Below, in pieces: positions 47,481-59,750 of a stretch of DNA of 64,000 nucleotides. Made by a program: the position numbers and the translations under genes. The stretch covers positions 210,068-274,067 of the forward strand of contig QAOA01008029.1 in NCBI GenBank assembly GCA_003255065.1, in the 5' to 3' direction. Within the stretch, counting starts at the first letter, position 1. The number at the start of each line of letters is the position of its first letter. The notes beneath the pieces were generated by a model. The model was not told where the DNA came from and did no database searches. It was given only the letters and a program-made list of their open reading frames with translations. This DNA comes from Cercis canadensis (lineage: Eukaryota; Streptophyta; Magnoliopsida; Fabales; Fabaceae).

Positions 47481-48929
47481 ACGAGACAGTTTCCTAGAGA
47501 GTCACTATATCTGGACCAGGACCCTGTTTCGGTTCATCCTTATTTTTGATTCAGATATTTTTCTTATGTTTCTCTATGTCTGGGACGAGCCAGTTTCCTT
47601 CAAAGTCAATATATCTGGACCGGGACATTGTTTCGGTTAATCCCTATTTCTGACTCCAATATTTTTCTTGTAAATCACTAAATCAGGGACGGGACAGTAT
47701 CCTGGTGAGTCATTATATCTTGAACGGGACCCTGTTTCGGTTCATCCCTGTTTCTGACTAGGATATTTTTCTTGTAGATCACTGAATTTGGGACGGGATA
47801 GTTCCCTAGTGAGTAATTACATCTGGTCCGTGACCCTGTTTCGGTTCATCCCTGTTTCTCACTTAGATATTTTTCTCGTAGATCAATGAATCTGGGACGA
47901 GACAGTTTCCTGGAGAGTCACTATATCTGGACTAGGACCCTGTTTCGGTTCATACCTATTTTTGATTCAGATATTTTTCTTGTAGATCATTGAATCTGGG
48001 ACGAGATAGTTCCCTAGTGAGTTACTATATCTGGTTTGTGACCCTGTTTCGGTTCATCCCTGTTTCTCACTCAGATATTTTTCTTGTAGATCAATGAATC
48101 TGGGACTAGACAGTTTCCTAGAGAGTCACTATATCTGGACCAGGACCCTGTTTCGGTTCATCCTTATTTTTGATTCAGATATTTTTCTTATGTTTCTCTA
48201 TGTCTGGGACGAGCCAGTTTCCTTCAAAGTCAATATATCTGGACCGGGACATTGTTTCGGTTAATCCCTATTTCTAACTCCAATATTTTTCTTGTAAATC
48301 ACTAAATCAGGGACGGGACAGTATCCTGGTGAGTCATTATATTTTGAACGGGACCCTGTTTCGGTTCATCCATGTTTCTCACTTAGATATTTTTCTCGTA
48401 GATCAATGAATATGGGACGAGACAGTTTCCTGGAGAGTCACTATATCTGGACTAGGACCCTGTTTCGGTTCATACCTATTTTTTATTCAGATATTTTTCT
48501 TGTAGATCATTGAATCTGGGACGAGATAGTTCCCTAGTGAGTTACTATATCTGGTTTGTGAACCTGTTTCGGTTCATCCCTGTTTCTCACTCAGATATTT
48601 TTCTTGTAGATCAATGAATCTGGGACGAGACAGTTTCCTAGAGAGTCACTATATCTGGACCAGGACCCTGTTTCGGTTCATCCTTATTTTTGATTCAGAT
48701 ATTTTTCTTATGTTTCTCTATGTCTGGGACGAGCCGGTTTCCTTCAGAGTCAATATATCTGGACCGGGACATTGTTTCGGTTAATCCCTATTTCTGACTG
48801 CAATATTTTTCTTGTAAATCACTAAATCAGGGACGGGACAGTATCCTGGTGAGTCATTATATCTGGAACGGGACCCTGTTTCGGTTCATCCCTGTTTCTA
48901 ACTAGGATATTTTTCTTGTAGATCACTGA

Positions 48930-48955
48930 ATCTGGGACGGGATAGTATTTCGGTT
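48930..48955 (+). repeat. Truncated monomer (about 49-bp deletion)
   Basis: GGGACGGGATAGTATTTCGG joins GATAGT to ATTTCGGTTAATCC, removing the middle of a monomer. The next GGGACAGTAT-type landmark is 173 bp away (48835 to 49008) instead of about 208. Confidence 0.72.
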
Positions 48956-50059
48956 AATCCATATTTCTGACTCCAATATTTTTCTTGTAAATCGCTAAAT
49001 CAGAGATGGGACAGTATCCTGGTGAGTCATTATATCTGGAACGGGACCCTGTTTCGGTTCATCCCTGTTTCTAACTATAATATTTTTCTTGTAGATCACT
49101 GAATCTGGGACGGGATAGTTCCCTAGTGAGTAATTACATCTGGTCCGTGACCCTCTTTCGGTTCGTCCCTGTTTCTCACTCAGATATTTTTCTCGTAGAT
49201 CAATGAATCTGGGACGAGACAGTTTCCTGGAGAGTCACTATATCTGGACTAGGACCCTGTTTCGGTTCATACCTATTTTTGATTCAGATATTTTTCTTGT
49301 AGATCATTGAATCTGGGACGGGATAGTTTCCTGGTGAGTCATTATATCTGGTCTGTGACCCTGTTTCGGTTCATTCCTGATTCTGACTCAGATATTTTTC
49401 TTGTAGATCACCGAATCTGGGACGAGATGGTTCCCTAGTGAGTTACTATATCTGGTTTGTGACTCTGTTTCGGTTCATCCCTGTTTCTCACTCAGATATT
49501 TTTCTTGTAGATCAATGAATCTGGGACGAGACAGTTTCCTGGAGAGTCACCATATCTGGACCAGGATCCTGTTTCGTTTCATCCTTTTGGTTCAGATATT
49601 TTTCTTGTAGATCACTGAATCTGGGACGGAACAGTTTCCTGGTGAGTCACTATATCTGGTCCGGGACCTTGTTTCGGTTCATCCCTATTTTTTACTCGAA
49701 TATTTTCCTTGTGGTTCCTTGTTTCTGGGAATAGACAGTTTCCTGGAGAGTCACTATATCTGGGCCGGGAACCTGTTTCGGTTAATCCCGGTTTCTGACT
49801 CAGATATTTTTCTTGTAGATCACTGAATCTGGGACGAGACAGTTTCCTGGAGAGTCACCATATCTGGACTAGGATCCTGTTTCGTTTCATCCTTTTGATT
49901 CAGATATTTTTCTCGTAGATCACTGAATCTGGGACGGGGTAGTTTCCTGGTGAGTCATTATATCTGGTCCGTGACACTGTTTCGGTTCATCCCTGTTTCT
50001 AACTCACATATTTTTCTTGTAGATCACTGAATCTGGGACGAGACAGTTTGCTGGAGAGT

Positions 50060-51289
50060 CACTAGATCTGGACTAGGACCCTGTTTCGGTTCATACCTAT
50101 TTTTGATTCAGATATATTTCTTGTAAATCACTGAATCTGGGACGGGATAGTTTCCTGGTGAGTCATTATATCTGGTCTGTGACCCTGTTTCGGTTCATCC
50201 CTGTTTCTGACTCACATATTTTTCTTGTAGATTACTGAATCTGGGACGAGACAGTTTCCTGGAGAGTCACTATATCTGGACCAGGACCCTGTTTCGGTTC
50301 ATCCCTATTTCTGATTAAGATATTTTACTTGTAAATCACTGAATCTGGGACGGGATAGTTTCCTGGTGAGTCACTATATCTGGTCCGTGACTGTGTTTCG
50401 GTTCATCCCTGTTTCTGACTCACATATTTTTCTTGTAGATCACTGAATCTGGGACGGGAAAGTTTTCTGGTAAGTCACTATATCTGGTCCGGGACCTTGT
50501 TTCGGTTCATCCCTGTTTTTCATTCGAATATTTTTCTTGTGTTTCCCTGTTTCTGGGAAGAGACAGTTTCCTGGAGAGTCACTATATCTAGACCGGGACC
50601 TTGTGTCGGTTCATCCCTGTTTCAGACTCAGATATTATTCTTGTCGATTACTGAATCTGGGACGGGACTGTTTCCTGGAGAGTCACTATATCTGGATTGG
50701 GACCCTGTTTCGGGTCATCCCTTTTTCTGACTCAGATATTTTTCTTATGTTTCCCTATGTCTGGGACGAGCCAGTTTCCTTCAGAGTCAATATATCTGGA
50801 CCGGGACACTGTTTAGGTTTATCCCTATTTCTGACTCAGATATTTTTCTTGTAAATCACTAAATCAGGGACGGCACAGTTTCCTGGTGAGTCACTATATC
50901 TGGAACGGGACCCTGTTTCGTTTCATCCCTGTTTCTGACTCAGTTTTTTTTCTTGTAGATCACTGAATCTGGGACGGGACAGTTTCCTGGAGAGTCACTA
51001 TATCTGGACCGGGACCCTGTTTCGGTTCATCCCTGTTTCTGAGTCGGATATCTTTCTTGTGTTTCCTTTATCTGGGACCGGACAGTTTTTTGGCAAGTCA
51101 CTAGATGTGGTCCGGGACCCTGTTTTGGTTCATTCCTATTTTTGACTCGGATATTTTTCTTGTAGATCACAGAATCTGGGACGAGATAGTTCCCTAGCAA
51201 GTTACTATATCTGGTTTGTGACCCTGTTTCGGTTCATCCCTATTTCTCACTCAGATATTTTTCTTGTAGATCAATGAATCTGGGACGAA
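50060..51289 (+). repeat. Recent duplication, partner of 46.25-47.48 kb
   Basis: Second member of the 3804-bp-offset pair. It ends within GGGACGA at about 51288, where the LTR relic begins; its partner continues into GGGACGAGACAGTTTCC at 47475. Confidence 0.88.
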
Positions 51290-51333
51290 GACCCTAAAAC
51301 TTAATTAATTTGAGGAGCCTCGGCAGCTCATCA
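51290..51333 (+). mobile_element. 44-bp relic of the same LTR family
   Basis: GACCCTAAAACTTAATTAAT followed by TTGAGGAGCCTCGGCAGCTC and ATCA matches the last 44 bp of solo LTR 2 with three visible substitutions, in the same orientation, ending at the exact LTR terminus TCATCA. The satellite resumes with TAGATCACCGAATCTGG. The left about 1.38 kb of the LTR and the left TSD are missing, so a deletion or unequal exchange removed them. The left flank belongs to the 46.25-47.48 kb-type block and the right flank to the 49.4 kb-type block, so the relic marks a rearrangement junction. Confidence 0.88.
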
Positions 51334-54300
51334 TAGATCACCGAATCTGGGACGAGATGGTTCCCTAGTGAGTTACTATATCTGGTTTGTGACTCTGTTT
51401 CGGTTCATCCCTGTTTCTCAATCAGATATTTTTCTTGTAGATCAATAAATCTGGGACGAGACAGTTTCCTGGAGAGTCACTATATCTGGACCAGGACCCT
51501 GTTTCGGTTCATCCCTGTTTCTGGTTCAGATATTTTTCTTGTAGATCACTGAATCTGGGACGGAACAGTTTCCTGGTGAGTCACTATATCTGGTCCGGGA
51601 CCTTGTTTCGGTTCATCCCTATTTTTTACTCGAATATTTTCCTTGTGTTTCCTTGTTTCTGGGAATAGACAGTTTCCTGGAGAGTCACTATATCTGGGCC
51701 GGGAACCTGTTTCGGTTAATCCCTGTTTCTGACTCAGATATTTTTCTTGTAGATCACTGAATCTGGGACGAGACAGTTTCCTGGAGAGTCACCATATCTG
51801 GACCAGGATCCTGTTTCGTTTCATCCTTTTGATTCAGATATTTTTCTTGTAGATCACTGAATCTGGGACGGGGTAGTTTCCTGGTGAGTCATTATATCTG
51901 GTTCGTGACACTGTTTCGGTTCATCCCTGTTTCTAACTCACATATTTTTCTTGTAGATCACTGAATCTGGGACGAGACAGTTTGCTGGAGAGTCACTAGA
52001 TCTGGATCAGGACCCTGTATCGGTTCATCCCTATTTTTGATTCAGATATTTTCCTTGTAGATCACTGAATCTGGGATGAGACAGTTTGCTGGAGAGTCAC
52101 TATATTCTGACCAGGACACTGTTTCGGTTCATCCTTAATTTTGATTCAGATATTTTTCTTGTAGAACACTGGATCTGGGACGGGATAGTTTCCTGGTGAG
52201 TCATTATATCTGGTCCGTGACCCTGTTTCGGTTCATCCCTGTTTCTAACTCACATATTTTTCTTGTTGATCACTGAATCTAGGACGAGACAGTTTCCTAG
52301 AGAGTCACTAGATCTGGACCAGGACCCTATTTCGGTTCATCCCTCTTTCTGACTCAGATATTTTTCTTGTAGATCACTGAATCTGGGATGGGATAGTTCC
52401 CTGCTGAGTAACTATATCTGGTCCATTACCCTGTTTCAGTTCATCCCTGTTTCTCACTCAGATATTTTTCTTGTAGATCAATGAATCTGGGATGAGACAG
52501 TTTCCTGGAAAGTCACTATATCTGGTCCGGGACCTTGTTTCGGTTCATCCCTGTTTTTGAATTGAATATTTTTCTTGTGTTTCTCTGTTTCTGGGAAGAG
52601 ACAGTTTCCTGGAGAGTCACTATATCTGGTTCGGGACCCTGGTTTGGTTCATCCCTGTTTCTGACTCAGATATTTTTCTTGTCGATCACTGAATCTGGGA
52701 CGAGATTGTTTCCTGGAGAGTCACTATATTTGGATCGGGACCTTGTTTCGAATCATCCCTTTTTCTGACTCAGATATTTTTCTTATGTTTCCCTATGTCT
52801 GGGACGAGCCAGTTTCCTTCAGAGTCAATATATCTGGACCGGGACCCTGTTTCGGGTAATCCCAATTTCTGACACAATTAATTTTCTTGTAAATCACTAA
52901 ATCAGGGACGGGACAGTTTCCTGGTTAGTCACTATATCTAGAACAGGACCCAGTTTCAGTTCATCACTGTTTGACTCAGATTTTTTTTCTTGTAGATAAC
53001 TAAATCTAGGATGGATCAGTTTCCTGGAGAGTCAATATTTCTAGACCAGGACCCTATTTCGGTTCATCCCTGTTTTTGACTGAGATATTTTTCTTGTGTT
53101 TCCCTTTATCAGGGACCGGGCAGTTCTCTAGCAAGTCACTATATGTGGTTCGGCACTCTGTTTCGGTTCATTCCTGTTTCTGACTCAGATATTTTTCTTG
53201 TAGATCACTGAATCTGGGACGGGATAGTTCCCTGCTGAGTAATTATATCTGGTCTGTGACCCTGTTTTGGTTCATCCCTGTTTCTCACTCAGATATTTTT
53301 CTTGTAGATCAATGAATCTGGGACGAGACAGTTTCCTGGAGAGTCACTATGTCTAGACCAGGACCCTGTTTCGGTTACTCCCTATTTTTGATTCAGATAT
53401 TTTTCTTGTAGATCACTGAATCTGGGACGGGATAGTTTCCTAGTAAGTAACTATATCTGGTCCGTGACCCTGTTTCGGTTCATCCCTGTTTCTCACTCAG
53501 ATATTTTTCTTGTAGATGATTGAATCTGGGACGAGACAGTTTCCTGGAGTGTCATTATATCTCGACCAGGACCCTGTTTCGGTTCATCCCTGTTTCTGAC
53601 TCACATATTTTTCTTGTAGATCACTGAATCTGGGACGAGAGAGTTTCCTAGAGAGTAACGAGATCTGGACCAGGACCCTGTTTCGGTGCATCCCTGTTTC
53701 TGACTCAGATATTTTTCTTGTCGATCACTGAACCTGGGACGGGAGAGTTTCCTGGAGAGTCACTATATCTGGATCAGGACCCTGTTTTGGGTCATCCCAT
53801 TTTCTGACTCAGATATTTTTCTTATGTTTCCCTATGTCTGGGACGTGCCAGTTTCCTTCAGAGTCAATATATCTGGACCGGGACCCTGTTTCGGTTAATC
53901 GCTATTTCTGACTCAAATATTTTTTTTGTAAATCACTAAATCAGGGACGGGACAGTTTCCTGTTGAGTCACTATATCTAGAATGGGACCCTGTTTCGGTT
54001 CATTCCTGTTTCTGACTCAGATTTTTTTCTTGTAGATCACTGAATCTAGGACGGGACAGTTTCCTGGAGAGTCACTATATCTGGATCGGGACCCTGTTTC
54101 GGGTCATCCCTTTTTCTGACTCAGATATTTTTCTTATGTTTCCCTATATCTAGGACGAGCCAGTTTCCTTCAGAGTCAATATATCTGGACCGGGACCCTG
54201 TTTCGGTTAATCCCTAATTCTGAGTCAATTATTTTTCTTGTAAATCCCTAAATCAGGGACGGGACAGTTTCCTGCTGAGTCACTATATCTGGAACGGGAC

Positions 54301-54339
54301 CCTATTTCGGTTCATCCCTGTTTCTGACTCAGATATTTT

Positions 54340-55600
54340 TCTTGTAAATCAATAAATCAGGGACGGGACAGATTCCTGGAGAGTCACTATATCTAGAACG
54401 GGACCCTGTTTCGACTTATCCCTGTTTCTGACTCACATATTTTTCTCTTAGATCTCTGAATCTGGGACGAGACAGTTTCCTGAAGAGTCACGAGATCTGG
54501 ACCAGGACCCTGTTTCGGTTCATCCCTGTTTCTGACTCAGATATTTTTCTTGTCCATCACTCAATCTGGGACGAGACAGTTTCTTGGAGAGTCACTAGAT
54601 CAGGACCAGGACCCTATTTCGGTTCATCACTGTTTCTGACTCAGATATTTTTCTTGTCGATCACTGAATCTGGGACGGGATACTTTCCTGGAGAGTCACT
54701 ATATCTGGATCGGGACCCTGTTTCGGATCATCCCAGTGTCTGACTCAGATATTTTTCTTATGTTTCCCTATATCTAGGACGCCCCAGTTTCCTTCAGAGT
54801 TAATATATCTGGACCGGGACCCTGTTTCGGTTAATCCCTATTTCTGACTCAATTATTTTTCTCGTAAATCACTAAATCAGGGACGGGACAGTGTCCTGCT
54901 GAGTCACTATATCTGGAACGGGACCCTGTTTCGGTTCATCCCTGTTTCTGACTCAGATATTTTTCTTGTAAATCAATAAATCAGGGACGGGACAGATTCC
55001 TGGAGAGTCACTATATCTAGGACGGGACCCTGTTTCGGTTCATCCCTGTTTCTGACTCACATATTTTTCTTGTAGATCACTGAATCTAGGACGAGACAGT
55101 TTCCTGGAGAGTCACGAGATCTGGACCAGGACCCTGTTTCGGTTCATCCCTGTTTCTGACTCAGGTATTTTTCTTGTCCATCACTCAATCTGGGATGAGA
55201 CAGTTTCTTGGAGACTCACTAGATCAGGACTAGGACCCTATTTCGGTTCATCCCTGTTTCTGACTCAGATATTTTTCTTGTCGATCACTGAATCTGGGAC
55301 GGGATACTTTCCTAGAGAGTCACTATATCTGGATCGGGACCCTGTTCCGGGTCATCCCAGTGTCTGACTCAGATATTTTTCTTATGTTTCCCTATATCTA
55401 GGACGAGCCAGTTTCTTTCAGAGTCAATATATCAGGGCCGGGACCCTGTTTCGGTTCATCCCTTTTTCTGACTCAATTATTTTTCTCTTAAATCACTAAA
55501 TCAGGGACGGGACAGTTTCCTGCTGAGTCACTATATCTGGAACGGGACCCTGTTTCGGTTCATTCCTGTTTTTGACTCAGATATTTTTCTTGTAGATCAC
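54340..55600 (+). repeat. 6-mer higher-order repeat, 624-bp unit, two copies
   Basis: Exact 624-bp (6 x 104) spacing holds for AATAAATCAG (54351/54975), TGTCCATCAC (54551/55175) and TCACTGAATC after TTGTCGA (54661/55285). A related stretch recurs at the right edge of the window (AATAAATC at 63393, TGTCTATCACTCAATCTGGG near 63590). Confidence 0.9.
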
Positions 55601-55949
55601 TGAATCTGGGACGGGATAGTTCCCTGCTGAGTAACTATATCTGGTCCGTGACCCTGTTTCAGCTCATCCCTGTTTCTCGCTCAGATATTTTTCTTGTAGA
55701 TCAATGAATCTGGGATGAGACAGTTTCCTGGAGAGTCACTATATCTGGACAAGGAATCTGTTTCGGGTAATCCCAATTTCTGAGTCAAATATTTTTCTTG
55801 TAAATCACTAAATCAGGGACGGGACAGTTTCCTGGTGAGTCACTATATCTGGAACGGGACCCTGTTTCGGTTCATCACTGTTTGACTTCGATTTTTTTCT
55901 TGTAGATAACTGAATCTGGGACGGATCAGTTTCCTGGAGAGTCACTATA

Positions 55950-57330
55950 TGTGGTCCGGGACCCTGTTTCGGTTCATTCCTGTTTCTGACTCAGATATTT
56001 TTCTTGTAGATCACTGAATCTAGGACAGGATAGTTCCCTGCTGAGTAACTATATCTGGTCCGTGACCCTGTTTCGGCTCATCCCTGTTTCTCACTCAGAT
56101 ATTTTTCTTGTAGATCAATGAATCTGGGATGAGACAGTTTCCTGGAGAGTCACTATGTCTGGACCAAGAGCCTATTTCCGTTCATCCCTATTTTTGATTC
56201 AGATATTTTTCTTGTAGATCACTGAATCTGGGATGGGATAGTTTCCTAGTGAGTAACTATATCTGGTCCGTGACCCTGTTTCGGTTCATCCCTGTTTCTC
56301 ACTCAGATATTTTTCTTGTAGATGAATGAATCTGGGACGAGACAGTTTCCTGGAGAGTCACTATATCTGGACCAGGACCCTGTTTCTGTTCATCCCTGTT
56401 TCTGACTCACATATTTTTCTTGTAGATCACTGAATCTGGGACGAGACAATTTCCTGGAGAGTCACGAGATCTGGACCAGGACCCTGTTTCGGTGCATCCC
56501 TGTTTCTGAATCAGATATTTTTCTTGTAGATCACTGAATCTGGGACAGGATAGTTTCCTGGTGAGTCACTATATCTGGTCCGTGACCCTGTATCGGTTCA
56601 TCCCTATTTCTGACTCACATATTTTTCTTGTAGATCACTGAATCTGGGACGAGACAGTTTCCTGGAGAGTCACTAGATCTGGACTAGGACCCTGTTTCGG
56701 TTCATACCTCTTTCTGACTCAGATATTTTTCTTGTAGATCACTTAATCTGGGACTGGACAGTTTCCTGGTGAGTCACTATATCTGGACCGGGACCTTGTT
56801 TCGGTTCATCCCTGTTTGTGACTTGAATATTTTTCTTGTGTTTCCCTATTTCGGGGACGAGACAGTTTCCTGGAGAGTCACTATTTCCGGACCGGGACCC
56901 TGTTTCTGTTCATCCCTGTTTCTGACTCAGATAGTTTTCTTATGTTTCCCTATGTCTGGGACGAGCCAGTTTCCTTCAGGGTTAATGTATCTGGACCGGC
57001 ACAATGTTTCGGTTAATCCCTATTTCTGACTCAGATATTTTTCTTGTAAATCAATAAATCAGGGACGGGACAGATTCCTGGAGAGTCACTATATCTAGAA
57101 CGGGACCCTATTTCGGTTCATCCATGTTTCTGACTCACATATTTTTCTTGTAGATCACTGACTCTGGGACGAGACAGTTTTCTGGAGAGTCACTAGATCT
57201 GGACCAGGACCCTGTTTCGGTTCATCCCTATTTCTGACTCAGATATTTTTCTTGTAGATCACTGAATCTAGGACGGGACAGTTTCCTGGTGAGTCACTAT
57301 ATGTGGTCCGGGACCCTGTTTTGGTTCATT
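55950..57330 (+). repeat. 1.37-kb duplication, partner of 59.69-61.07 kb (offset 3740)
   Basis: Constant 3740-bp offset is confirmed at 55981/59721, 56141/59881 and 57241/60981. Shared rarities include TATTTCGGGGACGAGAC, CAGATAGTTTTCTTATG and GTTAATGTATCTGGACCGGC. The 86-codon open frames at 56769 and 60509 are read-through of this shared repeat. Confidence 0.88.
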
Positions 57331-57339
57331 CCTGTTTCT

Positions 57340-58390
57340 GTCTCAGATATTTTTCTTGTAGATCACTGAATCTGGGACGGGATAGTTCCCTCCTGAGTAA
57401 CTATATATGGTCTGTGACCCTGTTTCGGTTCATCACTATTTCTCACTCAGATATTTTTCTTGTAGATCAATGAATTTGGGACAAGACAGTTTCCTGGAGA
57501 GACACTATGTCTGGACCAGGACCCTGTTCCGGTTCATCCCTATTTTTGATTCAGATATTTTTCTTGTAGATCACTGAATCTGGGACGGGATAGTTTCCTC
57601 GTGAGTAACTATATCTGGTCCATGACCCTGTTTCGGTTCATCCCTGTTTCTCACTCAGATATTTTTCTTGTAGATGAATGAATCTGGGACGAGACAGTTT
57701 CCTGGAGAGTCACTATATCTGGACCAGGACCCTGTTTCGGTGCATCCCTGTTTCTGACTCACATATTTTTCTTGTAGATCACTGAATCTGGGACGAGACA
57801 GTTTCCTGGAGAGTCACTAGATTTGGACCAGGATCCTGTTTTGGGTCATCCCTATTTCTGACTCAGATATTTTTCTTGTAGATCACTGAATCTAGGATGG
57901 GACAGTTTCCTGGTGAGTCACTATATCTGGTCCGGGACCTTGTTTCGGTTCATCCCTGTTTTCGACTCGAATATTTTTCTTGTGTTTCCCTATTTCGGGG
58001 ACGAGACAGTTTCCTGTAGAGTCACTATATCTGGACCGGGACCCTGTTTCGGTTCATCCCTGTTTCTGACTCAGATATTTTTCATGTCGATCACTGAATC
58101 TGAGACGGGATACTTTCTTGGAGAGTCACTATATCTGGATCGGGACCCTGTTTCGGGTCATCCCTTTTTCTGACTCAGATATTTTTCTTATGTTTCCCTA
58201 TATCTAGGACGAGCCAGTTTCCTTCATAGTCAATATATCTGGACCGGGACCCTGTTTCGGTTAATCCCTCTTTCTGACTCAATTATTTTTCTTGTAAATC
58301 ACTAAATCAGGGACGGGACAGTTTCCTGGTGAGTCACTATATCTGGAACGGGTCCCTGTTTCGGTTTATCCCTGTTTTTGACTCAGATTT
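57340..58390 (+). repeat. Duplication, partner of 62.54-64.0 kb (offsets 5196 then 5606)
   Basis: 57361/62557 and 57913/63109 give offset 5196. TCACTGAATC after ATGTCGA/TTGTCGA at 58091/63697 gives 5606. The 410-bp jump is about four monomers, so one copy gained or lost a tetramer. Contains TATTTCGGGGACGAGAC and TGAGACGGGATACTTTCTTG. Confidence 0.85.
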
Positions 58391-59750
58391 TTTTTTTGTA
58401 GATCATTGAATCTGGGACGAATCAGTTTCCTGGAGAGTCACTATATCTGGACCGGGAACCTGCTTCGGTTCATCCCTGTTTATGACTCAGATATTTTTCT
58501 TTTGTTTCCCTTTATCTGGGACCGGACAGTTCTCTGGCAAGTCACTATATGTGGTCCGGGACCCTATTTCGGTTCATTCATGTTTCTGACTCAGATATTT
58601 TTCTTGTAGATCACTGAATCTGGAACGGGATAGTTCCCTGCTGAGTAACTATATCTGGTCCGTGACCCTGTTTCGGCTCATCCCTGTTTCTCACTCAGAT
58701 ATTTTTCTTGTAGATCAATGAATCTGGGATGAGACATTTTCCTGGAGAGTCACAATATCTGGACCAGGACTCTGTTTCTGTTAATCCCATTTTCAGACTC
58801 AAATATTTTTCTTGTAAATCACTAAATCAGGGACGGGACAGTTTCCTGGTGAGTTATTATATCTGGAACGGGACCCTGTTTCGGTTCATCACTATTTGAC
58901 TCAGATTTTTTTCTTGTAGATAATTGAATCTGGGACGGATCAGTTTCCTGGAGAGTCACTATATCTGGACCGGGACCCTGTTTCGGTTCATCCCTGTTTT
59001 TGACTCAGATATTTTTCTTGTGTTTCCCTTTATCAGGGACCGGGCAGTTCTCTGGCAATCCACTATATGTGGTCCGGGACCCTGTTTCGGTTCATTCCTG
59101 TTTCTGACTCAGATATTTTTCTTGTAGATCACTGAATCTGGTACGGGATAGTTCCCTGCTGAGTAATTATATGTGGTCCGGGACCCTGTTTCGGTTCACT
59201 CCTGTTTCTGACTCAGATATTTTTCTTGTAGATAACTGAAACTGGAACGGGATAATTCCCTGTTGAGTAACTATATCTGGTCCGTGACCCTGTTTGAGTT
59301 CATCCCTGTTTCTCACAAAGATATTTTTCTTGTAGATCAATGAATCTGGGATGAGACAGTTTCCTGGAGAGTCACTATATCTGGACCAGGACTCTGTTTT
59401 TGTTAATCCCAATTTCTGACTCAAATATTTTTCTTGTAAATCACTAAATCAGGGACGGGACAGTTTCCTGGTGAGTCACTATATCTGGAACGGGACCCTG
59501 TTTCGGTTCATCACTGTTTGACTCAAATTTTTTTCTTGTAGATAATTGAATCTGGGACGGATCAGTTTCCTGGAGAGTCACTATATCTGGACCGGGACCC
59601 TGTTTCGGTTCATCCCTGTTTCTGACTCAGATATTTTTCTTGTGTTTCCCTTTATCAGGGACCGGGCAGTTCTCTGGCAGGTCACTATATGTGGTCCTGG
59701 ACCCTGTTTCGGTTCATTCCTGTTTCTGACTCAGATATTTTTCTTGTAGA
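58380..59750 (+). repeat. Irregular 5-mer and 6-mer units
   Basis: The landmark ATTGAATCTGGGACG with ATCAGTTTCCTGGAGAG, followed by AGGGACCGGGCAGTTCTCTG-type monomers, starts near 58406, 58924 and 59546. The intervals are 518 bp (5-mer minus 2) and 622 bp (6-mer minus 2). The three similar 67-codon frames are read-through of these units. Confidence 0.82.

Larger units (their letters stand above)
44930..51289 (+). repeat. 104-bp satellite array, subfamily 2, second segment
   Basis: About 61 forward monomers with no gene. 44.94-47.72 kb is the copy of 29.27-32.05 kb. 47.0-49.1 kb holds six- and five-monomer units (GGGACAGTAT at 47691, 48315 and 48835). The right end is a copy of 46.25-47.48 kb and stops at the LTR relic. 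Confidence 0.92.

Noticed and set aside
46733..50854. Identical 105-codon frames at 46733 and 50537
   Set aside because: The identity reflects a recent duplication of the underlying satellite block, not protein conservation. Another frame overlaps each one, and both are repeat read-through.
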